Of a stretch of DNA of 64,000 nucleotides, positions 41,322-50,218 are shown piece by piece; within the stretch, counting starts at the first letter, position 1, and each line of letters starts with the position of its first letter. Below the pieces are notes generated by a model. That model saw only the letters and a program-made list of their open reading frames with translations, was not told where the DNA came from and made no database searches. Source of the stretch: Longirhabdus pacifica (GTDB lineage Bacteria; Bacillota; Bacilli; Paenibacillales; DSM-105158); NCBI RefSeq assembly GCF_004115085.1, contig NZ_QXJP01000021.1:1-64000 (forward strand). The letters are read 5' to 3'. The position numbers and the translations under genes are program-made.

Positions 41322-42752
41322 TCACTCCTTCTTCTTTCTTGATTTAGATGGCATCGTACTGGATTTGTTCCATTCCAACCTAAACAACGTATAAGGAATA
41401 TTTTTATGGTGCAAGGGTGAAATGGGAGATAAGAAAGGAACACTAATAGATCGTAATGAAGCTAAATAAATAATGATGGATAAAAAAGAAATAAAAAAAC
41501 CAAACAGTCCGAGTATACTAGAGAAGAAAAATACATACAAACGCATAATACTCACGCTCCCGCTTAACGTATGCGTAATAAGGGAGTATGTTGCTACCGC
41601 CGTAGTACCAGCAATGACCAGCATCATAGGTGAAGTAACCCCTGCACTGATTGCCGCATCTCCGATAATAATACCGCCAACTACACCTAATGTTGGTCCT
41701 AGTGTAGAAGGTAATCTCATCCCTGCTTCACGAAATAATTCAAATAACATAATCATGATAAACAACTCTAGCGGAGCAGATAGCGGAACCCCTTCTCTAG
41801 AAATCGCTATCGTTGCTAACATAGGAAATGGAAGTTGATCTTGATGAAACGTCACGAGCGAAATCCAAAACCCTGGTAAAAAAACAGCGATGGAAAATGC
41901 AAATAACCGCAAACTTCGTTCCAATACAACATAAGGACCAACGTGAGCATCTTCGGCTGATTTAAATAAAAAGAATAAATTAATAGGTACAATTAATGCT
42001 GTCGGCAATCCATCAATTAAGAGCGATACTTTTCCATTTAGTAAACTCTCAGCAACAAAGTCTGGTCTATTCGTACTACCAAACATCGGGATCATTGTAT
42101 TCTTTTTGTTGGTTATTATCTTTCCTAGTTGTTCACTGCTATACAACGCTTCGATGTCACATGCATGTAATGCTTCTCTTACTTTATTTACGACATCCTC
42201 TGAAGCAGTTCCTTCAATGTAAAGCATGCCGACTTTGGTCTTTGTTTCTTTGCCTAAGTTAAACTGTTCGTACCTTAGTTCATTGGACTTTAGTCTTTTA
42301 CGAATTAGTGCTCGATTCATGATTAATTCTTCAATAAATCCATCTTTCGGGCCTCTAATCGATGATTCTGTGCTAGATTCCTCTGGGTTGCGATGAGGAG
42401 GGTTAGACACTTGGAATCGATACACTTGTTGTACGGTATCCATGATGACAAATAAATCGCCACTGTAAACTTGTTCTTCTACTTCCTGCTTTTTAAGTTT
42501 TTCTATTTTTTCTACTCCTATTAAAGGAAGCTGAAGCAATTGCTCTTCCCAGTCGGCTAAAAATTGCGTGTTGGAATACAGTGTTTTCAGCGCGGGGATA
42601 ATTTGTTTTTCCACTTTATTCATGTTCACTAAACCTTCGCAATAAAGGAGAATGACTTTAGATTGTTCTTTCTCCGCTAAGTACATTGTTGAAAAATAAA
42701 CATCATTCGATTTTTCAAACCAGTCCCTCATATACCGTTCGCATTCCGTCAT
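41322..42752 (-). CDS. gerA: GerA family spore germination protein (A subunit)
   Basis: Germinant receptor A subunit, 476 residues. Hydrophilic N-terminal domain (about 1-240), then a membrane domain with about five helices. LLIDGLPTALIVPINLF, the FREAGMRLPSTLGPTLGVVGGIIIG block (spread over about 335-360) and VSAGVTSPMMLVI-type sequence are family hallmarks. The highly basic C-terminal tail (SKSRKKKE) is usual. Same operon as the B and C subunits. Confidence 0.94.
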   Translation of the reverse strand: MTECERYMRDWFEKSNDVYFSTMYLAEKEQSKVILLYCEGLVNMNKVEKQIIPALKTLYSNTQFLADWEEQLLQLPLIGVEKIEKLKKQEVEEQVYSGDLFVIMDTVQQVYRFQVSNPPHRNPEESSTESSIRGPKDGFIEELIMNRALIRKRLKSNELRYEQFNLGKETKTKVGMLYIEGTASEDVVNKVREALHACDIEALYSSEQLGKIITNKKNTMIPMFGSTNRPDFVAESLLNGKVSLLIDGLPTALIVPINLFFLFKSAEDAHVGPYVVLERSLRLFAFSIAVFLPGFWISLVTFHQDQLPFPMLATIAISREGVPLSAPLELFIMIMLFELFREAGMRLPSTLGPTLGVVGGIIIGDAAISAGVTSPMMLVIAGTTAVATYSLITHTLSGSVSIMRLYVFFFSSILGLFGFFISFLSIIIYLASLRSISVPFLSPISPLHHKNIPYTLFRLEWNKSSTMPSKSRKKKE

Positions 42753-42765
42753 GTTTAAACCCCCT

Positions 42766-43842
42766 TCATTGGCTCTTCTGTTTCTTCTTTTTAGGAATTA
42801 GGATAAATACGACAGTCAACAATACGTAAATAATGAGCACCGAACTAAAAAAGTAATTTTCCATCAGATAAAAAAATCGAACATCATTGAGTGGAATGTA
42901 ATAACTCAGCGCTAGCAAAAGACAAATAAGCCTTAATAATGCTTTTCGATTGACGACGTTAAACATCCTAGAAATCATCTCTTGCACAATAAAAATTTGT
43001 ATAGAAAAATGAATTAAAGTCCCAGATAACCATTCAAATATAACTAAAAAATCAAGATGTTCGATATATCTCCCTACTTCAATTAACCGCCATTGTTCAT
43101 ATATAGGATACCGTTGCCTCGACGTTTCCTTCGGTCCAAATTCTGCATTGCCCATCAAGTTAGGGATAAGTAGATCAATAACAAGATAAGCACCTAATAG
43201 CATTAACCAACGCAATTTGATCGGCTCGCTAATTCTATGTTGCAAAAATAAAATGAAAAATATACTTAAAAAGCCGGCTGCAGCATACATCATGCCATAG
43301 GCAACGGACTGTATCCCATGTTCAAATACAGGAAAAACACGATAAAAATTATCGTATGAAAAACCCCACATATATACGGTTAGTGCCAAAAAGAAATGGA
43401 TTGGCAACAATACCCCAGCTGTTATCACTATGGTTTGTAACCCAGATTGAACTAGATAATAGCTGAGCATGATAAAAATGACGACGAGAACAACCGAAGG
43501 CCGCTGCATTAAATACGTGTTAGATGTCCACGTAATGACATCTTTTAACGTGGAATAGGCAGAAACAAGAATGACGAGACAACCAATGCTGATAATACAT
43601 GTAGCAAAGATGGAAGAAGTACGTTCCGTTAACCAATCATAAATATGTTGTTTGCTCGCTTTTTTTATTAAAAAGTAAAGCACGACAATCCATAATAGAA
43701 AGGGAGGGACGGTGAATAGAATAGCAACCCATGTGTCTCTGTCTGCGCGAGACATCATAACAGGAACAACCTGAATTTGATTGATCGTGCTAATCGATAT
43801 AGAAAACATAATTAAAATCTGATACCACTTTATTTTATCCAT
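42766..43842 (-). CDS. gerB: GerB family germinant permease (B subunit)
   Basis: APC-superfamily-like integral membrane protein that binds germinant in Ger receptors. About 358 residues, ten helices. WYQILIMFSISISTINQIQVVP at the N-terminus (helix 1) and the FEWLSGTLIHFSIQIFI region match the family. The ATG at 43842 is favoured because it opens directly into helix 1, as in homologues; a longer frame to 43902 is possible. Order B-A-C is one of the standard arrangements for bacillus receptors. Confidence 0.92.
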   Translation of the reverse strand: MDKIKWYQILIMFSISISTINQIQVVPVMMSRADRDTWVAILFTVPPFLLWIVVLYFLIKKASKQHIYDWLTERTSSIFATCIISIGCLVILVSAYSTLKDVITWTSNTYLMQRPSVVLVVIFIMLSYYLVQSGLQTIVITAGVLLPIHFFLALTVYMWGFSYDNFYRVFPVFEHGIQSVAYGMMYAAAGFLSIFFILFLQHRISEPIKLRWLMLLGAYLVIDLLIPNLMGNAEFGPKETSRQRYPIYEQWRLIEVGRYIEHLDFLVIFEWLSGTLIHFSIQIFIVQEMISRMFNVVNRKALLRLICLLLALSYYIPLNDVRFFYLMENYFFSSVLIIYVLLTVVFILIPKKKKQKSQ

Positions 43843-43997
43843 TGGTGAGATAAACCACCTTTTACCCTTATGTATGGAAAACATGCTGTGCAGTACAGTC
43901 ACACAAAACTTATGTATGGTTTTCCCGTTACCTATGGATATTATTCACTATAGTGGGGTAGGTTGGTATGAATACAGTAGGTTGTACAACATACTAC

Positions 43998-44039
43998 AAA
44001 AAAAGATGCTACTCACATATCACTATGCGGCAGCATCTT
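43998..44039 (-). terminator. Rho-independent terminator of the lipoprotein gene
   Basis: Outer stem AGATGCT/AGCATCT with an inner stem CGCATA/TATGTG, then TTTTTTT on the minus strand, about 85 bases after the stop at 44122. Confidence 0.88.
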
Positions 44040-44121
44040 CTCATTACTTAATGGAATGGTAATTAATGTTAATATTAGTATTACCTTCATCTTTTATTTA
44101 ATCCAAATGTTAAAATTGTTG

Positions 44122-45249
44122 TTATAGCCCCATTAGCTCCATAATGGAGATAGAATCTTCTTCTGAAGGGATTCCAATTTCATATTCCACTTTTTCATTT
44201 ACTTCACTTAACAAGCTTGTCATGTTCATTGCAAATGGGTATTGCTCTCCATTGTCAATCGCAATGATATCAGCTTCCATAGAAACGTATTGCCCTAAAT
44301 CTTCGCTAAAAGCTTGTGTAAGATAGAATTTTTCAATTTGAATTGCTTCTTTCATCTCTTCCAACGCTGTCATGATGTCTTCTTCTGTGATATCTTCACT
44401 TTCAAATTGACTTTTCATTTCTTCTAGATCATCTTCTGTAAATCCGAACAATGACTCATATTCTGGATTACTATAAACGTCTAATACATCAGGCACCATT
44501 TGTACCATTGCTTTTACAAACGGCTCTAAATTATCATCACTCAGTGAAAATTGTACAATTTGATCTGCTTTAAATCCATCTGGAAGCTCCATATCGTCTG
44601 CTTTTAACTGTGTAAAAAATGTTGCTTCATCAAGCGGACCCATTACAGCATTGATGATATCTATGCCTGCCTTTGTCTGTAGTTCTCTGTTCTCATTCAG
44701 TAATTCAAAAGGACTTACCTCATACATATAAGCGTCGTCCATTGCAGCAAGTTCTTCATAACTCATTTTAATGTATTTTCCGTACAATTGCGGTGCAAAC
44801 ATAGCAATAATATCGATATCTGGAACGCCAATCCACATTGCTTCATCATTCATCATAATTGGTAAGGAAAACTCCATTGTACTTTCCGCACCTTCTTCTG
44901 ATCCACCTAATGCTACATCAAGAATAAACTCCATTTGGTTTGCCTCGTAATCAAATGTACTTCGATAACTAACATCGGCATCTAACATTTGGTTTAAAAT
45001 CATCATCGCCTGAGGATTACTAGCAGCTTCCTCCATCATTGCCGTGATCACTTCTTCTCCTAGCTTCAGGTCAAAGTCGCCAGATATTTTTCCACTTTTC
45101 ATATCTGCTTGTTTTTCCATTTCAGTCTTTAAAATGTCTTTCGCGCTCTCACTTGCATTGTTTTCAGCACTATTGCTGTTCCCACAAGCTGTCAGTACTA
45201 AAGAGAATACTAATAACACACTGACAAAGCTCATCCATAATCGTTTCAT
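44122..45249 (-). CDS. Lipoprotein of unknown function, acidic
   Basis: 375 residues with a type II signal peptide (LVLTACG). The mature part is acidic and rich in Met, Glu and Asp. It resembles LolA/LppX-like beta-sheet lipoproteins (for example DUF6612-type) in its pattern of MxxxMxFxLP strands, but the match is only impressionistic. The repeated EDDLEEM and TEEDIMTALEEMKEA stretch (about 270-310) is helical. ATG chosen with GGGGGAAG just upstream. Monocistronic, with its own promoter and terminator. Confidence 0.75.
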   Translation of the reverse strand: MKRLWMSFVSVLLVFSLVLTACGNSNSAENNASESAKDILKTEMEKQADMKSGKISGDFDLKLGEEVITAMMEEAASNPQAMMILNQMLDADVSYRSTFDYEANQMEFILDVALGGSEEGAESTMEFSLPIMMNDEAMWIGVPDIDIIAMFAPQLYGKYIKMSYEELAAMDDAYMYEVSPFELLNENRELQTKAGIDIINAVMGPLDEATFFTQLKADDMELPDGFKADQIVQFSLSDDNLEPFVKAMVQMVPDVLDVYSNPEYESLFGFTEDDLEEMKSQFESEDITEEDIMTALEEMKEAIQIEKFYLTQAFSEDLGQYVSMEADIIAIDNGEQYPFAMNMTSLLSEVNEKVEYEIGIPSEEDSISIMELMGL

Positions 45250-45296
45250 TTTACTTCCCCCATTTTTCATTCATTTCAAATTTCAAACATTTATTC

Positions 45297-45324
45297 ATTA
45301 TAGTATAATGAATACTTTTTGCAA
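45297..45324 (-). promoter_or_regulatory. Predicted promoter of the acidic lipoprotein gene
   Basis: Minus strand: -35 TTGCAA (45319-45324), 16-base spacer, -10 TATAAT (45297-45302). Confidence 0.55.
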
Positions 45325-45443
45325 GTAAAAAATCAATAAATTCATTACATTTTTTTAATTTTTTAACTTTATAAAACTGCATTCATCTATGTATACGAAA
45401 ATAGAACAATAAAGTTGCCTTTCTAAATAAGTTGAAGCAACTT

Positions 45444-45474
45444 TTGTCCGTCAATCTCGTATATATTTTATAAT
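45444..45474 (+). promoter_or_regulatory. Predicted promoter of the LCP-family gene
   Basis: -35-like TTGTCC (45444-45449), 19-base spacer, perfect -10 TATAAT (45469-45474). Transcription would begin near 45481, only about 7 bases before a GGAG ribosome-binding site at 45488. A small AAGTTG/CAACTT palindrome (45429-45443) abuts the -35. Confidence 0.5.
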
Positions 45475-45497
45475 GTAATTTGATGTAGGAGTGATTT

Positions 45498-47150
45498 ATT
45501 ATTCATAGTGAACAAGAAAACAACAAATCCCTTGTAACAAGAAGAAAAAATCAAAATAAAAAAATAAACAAAAAAAATAAAATTAATATAAAACGCGTGG
45601 CACTCATTACGGTTGTACTACTTTTTTCGATGACCTCATTTTTTGTATATCAGGTACTTTCCAAAATAGAAGAAACAAAAGTACCGAAAACAAATGCTGA
45701 AGGGGAAGTAATCAGTCAAGAAGAAGTACCAGAGATAAAAAATGATGAAGACTTTTACGCTTTAGTTTTTGGTATGGATTATAGAGAAGATTTGGTCATG
45801 TTTAATACAGATTCCATTATGGTCATTCACGCTATACCAAAAGAAGAAACGATAAAGCTCGTTTCCATCCCACGGGATCTATACTTAGCGAACAACGATA
45901 ATTATTATTCAAAAATTAATTCTTTCTTTTATCAAGGATTTTCTTACGCTCAACAAAAAGGAAGACAGGATGACTCCTTCCTTACAGGTTCTACTGTAAA
46001 TTTAGGCGGTAGCGAATATGATGAAATTTATGTAAGTACAGGCATGGCTTCTCTTAGAGAAGGTATAGAAGATTTATTAGATATTGAAATTTCACATACG
46101 GTGATGGTCAATTTCCAAACTGTCATTGATCTCATCGATGAAGTTGGTGGTGTTGAGATAGACGTACAGCGTTCCCTTATTTATCGCAACAAAAGTGACG
46201 GCACGGATATTGATATTGCAGCAGGTTTGCAAGTATTAGATGGAAAAGATGCATTAGGCTATGCCCGTCACAGAAAAGACGATAGAGGTTCAAGGTACTA
46301 TTCCTCTGATTTCGAGCGAGGACTAAGACAGCAAGAAATCGTGGATGCATTAGCAGATGAATTGTTGTCGTGGGGAAGCGCAACAAAAGTAACAAGTTTA
46401 TTAGATATTGTTAGTGATAATATTAAAACAGATATGAATATGAACGATATGTATAGTCTAATCACGACGCATTACAATACGTTCAACAGCAATTCTATTG
46501 TATCTATTCCGTTTCCTGAACAATATGCGAATGGTCAAGTCGTTATTTCTGATGATGAACTCTCAAAATTACGTTTATCGTTCCATGCTTTGGAACCAGA
46601 TTACAGTATCGATCAGTTAGCATCTATTCCAGATGTAACAGATAACCCGAGTGCTTCGTTCCCAGCTTACACGCCTCCTGCGGTAGTAGAAGAGAAACAG
46701 GAAGAGGAAGTGAGCAATGAGGAAGAAAAGGAGTCGGAACAAGATAACAGCCAAGAAGATAATACAGAACAAGATGCGGAATCACAAGAAAATGATGAAT
46801 CTAATGATGGTTACATCGAGGAAGATACTTCTTCCAACGACAATGTAGAAGATAATACGAATGACGAAGATATAAATGAAGCGGAATCTGAACAAGAAGG
46901 TTCTGATGAAAATAATGAGCAAACCGGGGATGAAACAACTTCAAATGAAGAGCAGAATACTAATAATGAAAATGACCAACCGTCATCTGCTCAAGATGAA
47001 GAAAATGAATTAGACCAACAGCAGAGCGAAAATAATGATCAAACAACAGAGGAAGATAAAAACGAGGAAGAAACAGAGTCTGAATCAGATGGAAGTGGAG
47101 ATGGATACCTCATTGAGGATCCAGTTGAAGAAATAAATGCAGAATCATAA
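45498..47150 (+). CDS. LytR-CpsA-Psr (LCP) family wall-polymer transferase, probable ATT start
   Basis: LCP enzymes attach teichoic acids or other anionic polymers to peptidoglycan at the outer membrane face. From about residue 85 the domain shows FGMDYREDLVMFNTDSIMV, SIPRDLYL, NFQTVIDLIDEVGGVEIDV and GYARHRKDDRGSRYYSSDFERG (separate blocks), including the expected Asp and Arg residues. The last 180 residues are an Asp/Glu/Asn/Gln-rich low-complexity tail. A GTG at 45597 would start inside the membrane helix with no ribosome-binding site. Extending to ATT at 45498 (GGAG 6 bases upstream) adds a basic cytoplasmic tail typical of the family. Confidence 0.85.
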   Translation: MIHSEQENNKSLVTRRKNQNKKINKKNKINIKRVALITVVLLFSMTSFFVYQVLSKIEETKVPKTNAEGEVISQEEVPEIKNDEDFYALVFGMDYREDLVMFNTDSIMVIHAIPKEETIKLVSIPRDLYLANNDNYYSKINSFFYQGFSYAQQKGRQDDSFLTGSTVNLGGSEYDEIYVSTGMASLREGIEDLLDIEISHTVMVNFQTVIDLIDEVGGVEIDVQRSLIYRNKSDGTDIDIAAGLQVLDGKDALGYARHRKDDRGSRYYSSDFERGLRQQEIVDALADELLSWGSATKVTSLLDIVSDNIKTDMNMNDMYSLITTHYNTFNSNSIVSIPFPEQYANGQVVISDDELSKLRLSFHALEPDYSIDQLASIPDVTDNPSASFPAYTPPAVVEEKQEEEVSNEEEKESEQDNSQEDNTEQDAESQENDESNDGYIEEDTSSNDNVEDNTNDEDINEAESEQEGSDENNEQTGDETTSNEEQNTNNENDQPSSAQDEENELDQQQSENNDQTTEEDKNEEETESESDGSGDGYLIEDPVEEINAES

Positions 47151-47201
47151 TTCATTAAATTCACCATCATAAATTTGTAATGAATCAGTACTAAATGATA
47201 T

Positions 47202-47239
47202 AAAACAGCGAAAGCAATTCACTTGCTTTCGCTGTTTTT
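47202..47239 (+). terminator. Bidirectional terminator between the LCP gene and sspP
   Basis: A 16-bp stem (AACAGCGAAAGCAA with its complement) and 5-base loop, with T-runs on both strands. Ends the plus-strand LCP gene and the minus-strand sspP gene. Confidence 0.9.
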
Positions 47240-47245
47240 GTATTA

Positions 47246-47401
47246 CTAGGAACCTTCACTATGCTGTTTACTTCTGGAGTGGTTTGCTTTTTTCGTCTTT
47301 TTTGACCCTGACAACGGTGCTTGTCCGTGTTGTTGCTCTCCGTGGCTGCGGTTTGTTACTTCATGTGGATTATCTGGCATAATCATCTTTTCTGTATCCA
47401 T
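47246..47401 (-). CDS. sspP: Small acid-soluble spore protein P (SspP-like)
   Basis: 51-residue basic protein. The C-terminal pattern HGQAPLSGSKKTKKANHSR closely follows the SspP/CotL family pattern (GQPEPLSGSKKVKNRNHTR in B. subtilis, from memory). GGAGG lies 5 bases before the chosen ATG; another ATG is one codon upstream. Minor SASPs are made in the forespore. It lies 18 bases after the next gene and may be co-transcribed with it. Small size makes it easy to miss. Confidence 0.85.
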   Translation of the reverse strand: MDTEKMIMPDNPHEVTNRSHGEQQHGQAPLSGSKKTKKANHSRSKQHSEGS

Positions 47402-47419
47402 CATAACCTCCATTGAGCC

Positions 47420-47752
47420 TTATATGTCGTGTTGTAGAGCCTGTGCACATTCGTGTATGTGCCGAACGTAATCCTTTATCATATGTTGCATCGTTTCGGA
47501 ACGCTCATCTACTGTTACATTAGCTTGCTCGACATCAACGAGCTCCACTTTAACTTCTCTTTCATCAACATACGTACACTTGAAGTCAAACGAATGTTGA
47601 TTTCTTCCCGCTGCATCAATGTGAATACGAAGCGCATTAGGATTAGAAGCATCTTGCACCACACTGCATCCATCACTGACATTTAACAAGCCAGGGAGTG
47701 TATGCTGCCACGATTGTTCTAGTGAATCCATATGATGAACTTGCTCTTGCAT
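47420..47752 (-). CDS. Conserved-looking small protein of unknown function
   Basis: 110 residues, soluble, with mixed charge. A beta-rich middle (ALRIHIDAAGRNQHSFDFKC, REVKVELVDVEQANVTV) is followed by a C-terminal helix with several histidines. GGAGG lies 10 bases before the ATG. No family recognised. It may form a transcription unit with sspP. Confidence 0.65.
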   Translation of the reverse strand: MQEQVHHMDSLEQSWQHTLPGLLNVSDGCSVVQDASNPNALRIHIDAAGRNQHSFDFKCTYVDEREVKVELVDVEQANVTVDERSETMQHMIKDYVRHIHECAQALQHDI

Positions 47753-48027
47753 AGAGATGACACCTCCATCCTTTAATTTTTCGCTTCCGTCCTCTTTTTA
47801 TACCGTTTCACACATATCCATTTTTATCGTTCAACCTGTGTAGTTTTATACAATAAGAAAAGGGAACCATCATAACAACATCAACATAGAATATGGACAC
47901 CTCAGGAGGAACTCATTATAGCAAGTAGCAGGCGTTAAACCGTTAACAGGTACTATCTACGTATGTATAGCTTTATAGCTGGTGAGTGAGGAGAATAAAC
48001 ATATAAGAACTTGAATATGGAGGGCAC

Positions 48028-48064
48028 AAAAAATCCTGTTGTGATAAGCAACAGGATTTTTATT
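48028..48064 (-). terminator. Terminator downstream of tRNA-Ser
   Basis: Stem AAATCCTGTTG/CAACAGGATTT with a 7-base loop and T-runs on both strands, about 40 bases beyond the tRNA 3' end. The 300-base stretch 47753-48027 to its left has no recognisable gene; a plus-strand untranslated RNA ending here cannot be excluded. Confidence 0.88.
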
Positions 48065-48101
48065 ATCGTAAACCTTACGGTTTTATGTATTTAATGTTAT
48101 A

Positions 48102-48191
48102 TGGCGGAGAGGGTGGGATTCGAACCCACGGAAGAGTCACCCCTTCGCTGGTTTTCAAGACCAGTGCCTTAAACCGCTCGACCACCTCTCC
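48102..48191 (-). tRNA. tRNA-Ser(UGA)
   Basis: 90 bases on the minus strand including encoded CCA. Acceptor stem GGAGAGG/CCTCTCC, discriminator G, T-arm GTGGGTTCGAATCCCAC. The anticodon loop CTTGAAA gives anticodon TGA. A long variable arm identifies a class II serine tRNA. It follows serS, as in B. subtilis. Confidence 0.98.
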
Positions 48192-48224
48192 AAGACCTTG
48201 TCACACTTTGTAGTGACAAGGAGT

Positions 48225-48254
48225 ATAATATCATATATTGACCTAAATAATCAA
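48225..48254 (-). promoter_or_regulatory. Possible promoter of tRNA-Ser
   Basis: Minus strand: -35 TTGATT (48249-48254), 18-base spacer, -10 TATTAT (48225-48230). A strong hairpin CCTTGTCAC/GTGACAAGG (48195-48221) lies between it and the tRNA and may be a processing signal. Confidence 0.4.
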
Positions 48255-48257
48255 GTA

Positions 48258-49535
48258 CTATTTTATTATTTTTTTTACATTTTGCATATAAGGTTGTAAA
48301 ACATCCGGAATGACAATAGATCCATCCTCTTGCTGATAGTTCTCCATGATGGCTGCTACTGTTCTTCCAATAGCTAAACCAGATCCATTTAGTGTATGCA
48401 GAAATTCTGGTTTGCTCTGATTGTCTCTTCTAAAGCGAATGTTCGCCCTACGCGCTTGAAAAGACTCAAAGTTGCTACAAGAAGATATTTCTCTATACAC
48501 TGCACTGTTTGGCATCCAAACTTCAATGTCGTACGTTTTAGCCGCTGAGAAGCCAGTATCTCCTGTACATAAGTTCATCACGCGATATGGAAGTTTCAAC
48601 AACTGTAGTATTTTTTCACAGTGACTCAGAAGTTGTTCTAACGTTTCATAAGATGCTTCTGGTAGTGCATAATGAACGAGTTCTACTTTATTAAATTGAT
48701 GCTGTCTAATAATTCCTCTCGTATCTCTGCCTGCGGAACCTGCTTCAGAGCGGAAGCATGCACTATAAGCTACAAATTTTTGCGGCAAGTTCTCCATACT
48801 TAAAATCTCATCACGGTAATAATTGGTGACTGGAACTTCCGCAGTTGGAACCATAAAATACTCTGTATCTTGTATTTTAAATGCATCCTCTTCAAACTTC
48901 GGTAACTGACCCGTACCAACCATACTATTGCGATGAACCATGAGCGGAGGTAGAATCTCCTCATACCCATGTTGCTCGCTATGTACATCCATCATGAATT
49001 GTATAAGCGCCCGTTCCAACCTTGCACCAAGTCCTCTATAAAAAACAAATCGTGATCCCGTCACTTTTGCTGCAGCTTCAAAATCGAGAATACCCAGATT
49101 CGTTCCTAGTTCCCAGTGAGGTTTAGGTTCAAAAGAAAATGTGGTTGTATCCCCCCATGTGCGATGCAATACATTGTCTTCTTCTGATGTTCCAATAGGG
49201 ACAGAATCATGCGTGATGTTAGGAATGGAGAGCATAACCTGCTGTAGGTTTTCTTCTACCGTTCGTATTTGCTCATCTAATTGTTTGATTTGTGAAGAAA
49301 CTTCTCTCATTTCAACAATCAGCGCTTCTGCATCTTCTTTCTTTTTCTTTTTTTGTGCCACTTGCTGTGAAACAATGTTTCTTTTATTTTTTAATTGCTC
49401 TGTCTCCTGCAATAATGCTCTTCTCTTTTCATCTTGTTCCGTAAACTGTGTAACCTCTGCAAGAGAGCCGCCGCGATGCTCCAACATTTTTTTTATATTT
49501 TCCATATCACTTCTAAGCTTTTTTATGTCCAACAT
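48258..49535 (-). CDS. serS: Seryl-tRNA synthetase
   Basis: Charges tRNA-Ser. 425 residues, class II: N-terminal coiled-coil arm (about 30-100) that contacts the long variable arm, motif 2 in [17 protein letters not shown] and motif 3 in [20 protein letters not shown] start with AAGGAGG upstream. No T-box leader is present in the 93 bases before it, only a hairpin. Confidence 0.98.
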   Translation of the reverse strand: MLDIKKLRSDMENIKKMLEHRGGSLAEVTQFTEQDEKRRALLQETEQLKNKRNIVSQQVAQKKKKKEDAEALIVEMREVSSQIKQLDEQIRTVEENLQQVMLSIPNITHDSVPIGTSEEDNVLHRTWGDTTTFSFEPKPHWELGTNLGILDFEAAAKVTGSRFVFYRGLGARLERALIQFMMDVHSEQHGYEEILPPLMVHRNSMVGTGQLPKFEEDAFKIQDTEYFMVPTAEVPVTNYYRDEILSMENLPQKFVAYSACFRSEAGSAGRDTRGIIRQHQFNKVELVHYALPEASYETLEQLLSHCEKILQLLKLPYRVMNLCTGDTGFSAAKTYDIEVWMPNSAVYREISSCSNFESFQARRANIRFRRDNQSKPEFLHTLNGSGLAIGRTVAAIMENYQQEDGSIVIPDVLQPYMQNVKKIIK

Positions 49536-49574
49536 AAAAGGAAAACCTCCTTATACAAACAACAAAAAATTAAC

Positions 49575-49595
49575 AAGCACCTTAAAAAGGTGCTT
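49575..49595 (-). terminator. Hairpin between pdxT and serS (attenuator or terminator)
   Basis: Perfect 7-bp stem AAGCACC/GGTGCTT, loop of 7, followed after four bases by TTTTTT on the minus strand. Since no separate serS promoter is obvious, it may be a leaky terminator. Confidence 0.55.
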
Positions 49596-49628
49596 TATAG
49601 GCTCTATAAAGATAATGCATGGATTTCA

Positions 49629-50192
49629 TTACATCATCATATCAATAAAATATTGATGCACTGCCATGTTATTGGTGAGCTCTGGATGGAAAGAAGCCAC
49701 AAGCAAATGATCTTGTCTAGCAGCTACAATTTGATCTTTATATCGGCATAAGATGTCTACATTTTCACCCACATTTTCAATTAAAGGGGCGCGTATAAAC
49801 ACTGCTCTAAACGGTTCATCCAACCCTTTGATATCAAGATCGGTTTCGAAGCTTTCACGCTGTCTGCCAAATGCATTTCGTTTCACTTCGATATCCATCA
49901 ATTGCAAGTGTGCTTGTTCCTCGCCTATATGCTTAGCTAATATAATAAGACCTGCACACGTACCAAAAATTGGCTTTTTTTGTTCAGAAAACTGCTTTAA
50001 TGCATCGATAAAACCATACGTTTTCATCAGTTTTCCAATCGTGGTACTTTCTCCACCTGGAATAATCATGCCATCTAAATCAGCTAACTGCTCTACCCGC
50101 TTTACTGCGACTCCTTTAGCCCCAGCGAGTTCAATCATACGAATATGCTCCGCTACTGCTCCTTGTAAAGCTAAAACACCAATTACTTTCAT
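49629..50192 (-). CDS. pdxT: Pyridoxal 5'-phosphate synthase glutaminase subunit PdxT
   Basis: Class I glutamine amidotransferase that supplies ammonia to PdxS. 187 residues. Nucleophile cysteine in FGTCAGLIIL, catalytic His/Glu in ASFHPEL, and PGGESTTIGKL. ATG start chosen with AGAGG close upstream; it follows pdxS by about 25 bases. Confidence 0.97.
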   Translation of the reverse strand: MKVIGVLALQGAVAEHIRMIELAGAKGVAVKRVEQLADLDGMIIPGGESTTIGKLMKTYGFIDALKQFSEQKKPIFGTCAGLIILAKHIGEEQAHLQLMDIEVKRNAFGRQRESFETDLDIKGLDEPFRAVFIRAPLIENVGENVDILCRYKDQIVAARQDHLLVASFHPELTNNMAVHQYFIDMMM

Positions 50193-50218
50193 CGTGACCT
50201 CTTTCTCCAAGCTACAAA

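Noticed and set aside
43843..43960. Sigma-G promoter of the ger operon
   Set aside because: CATACATAAG occurs twice on the minus strand and TGAATA occurs upstream, but no pair has the expected spacing.
47840..48064. Untranslated RNA gene on the plus strand ending at the 48028-48064 hairpin
   Set aside because: The terminator works in both directions and small stems exist, but no convincing promoter or known RNA family was recognised.
49536..49628. T-box leader upstream of serS
   Set aside because: Only 93 bases lie between pdxT and serS, too short for a T-box, and the T-box core sequence is absent; only a simple hairpin is present.
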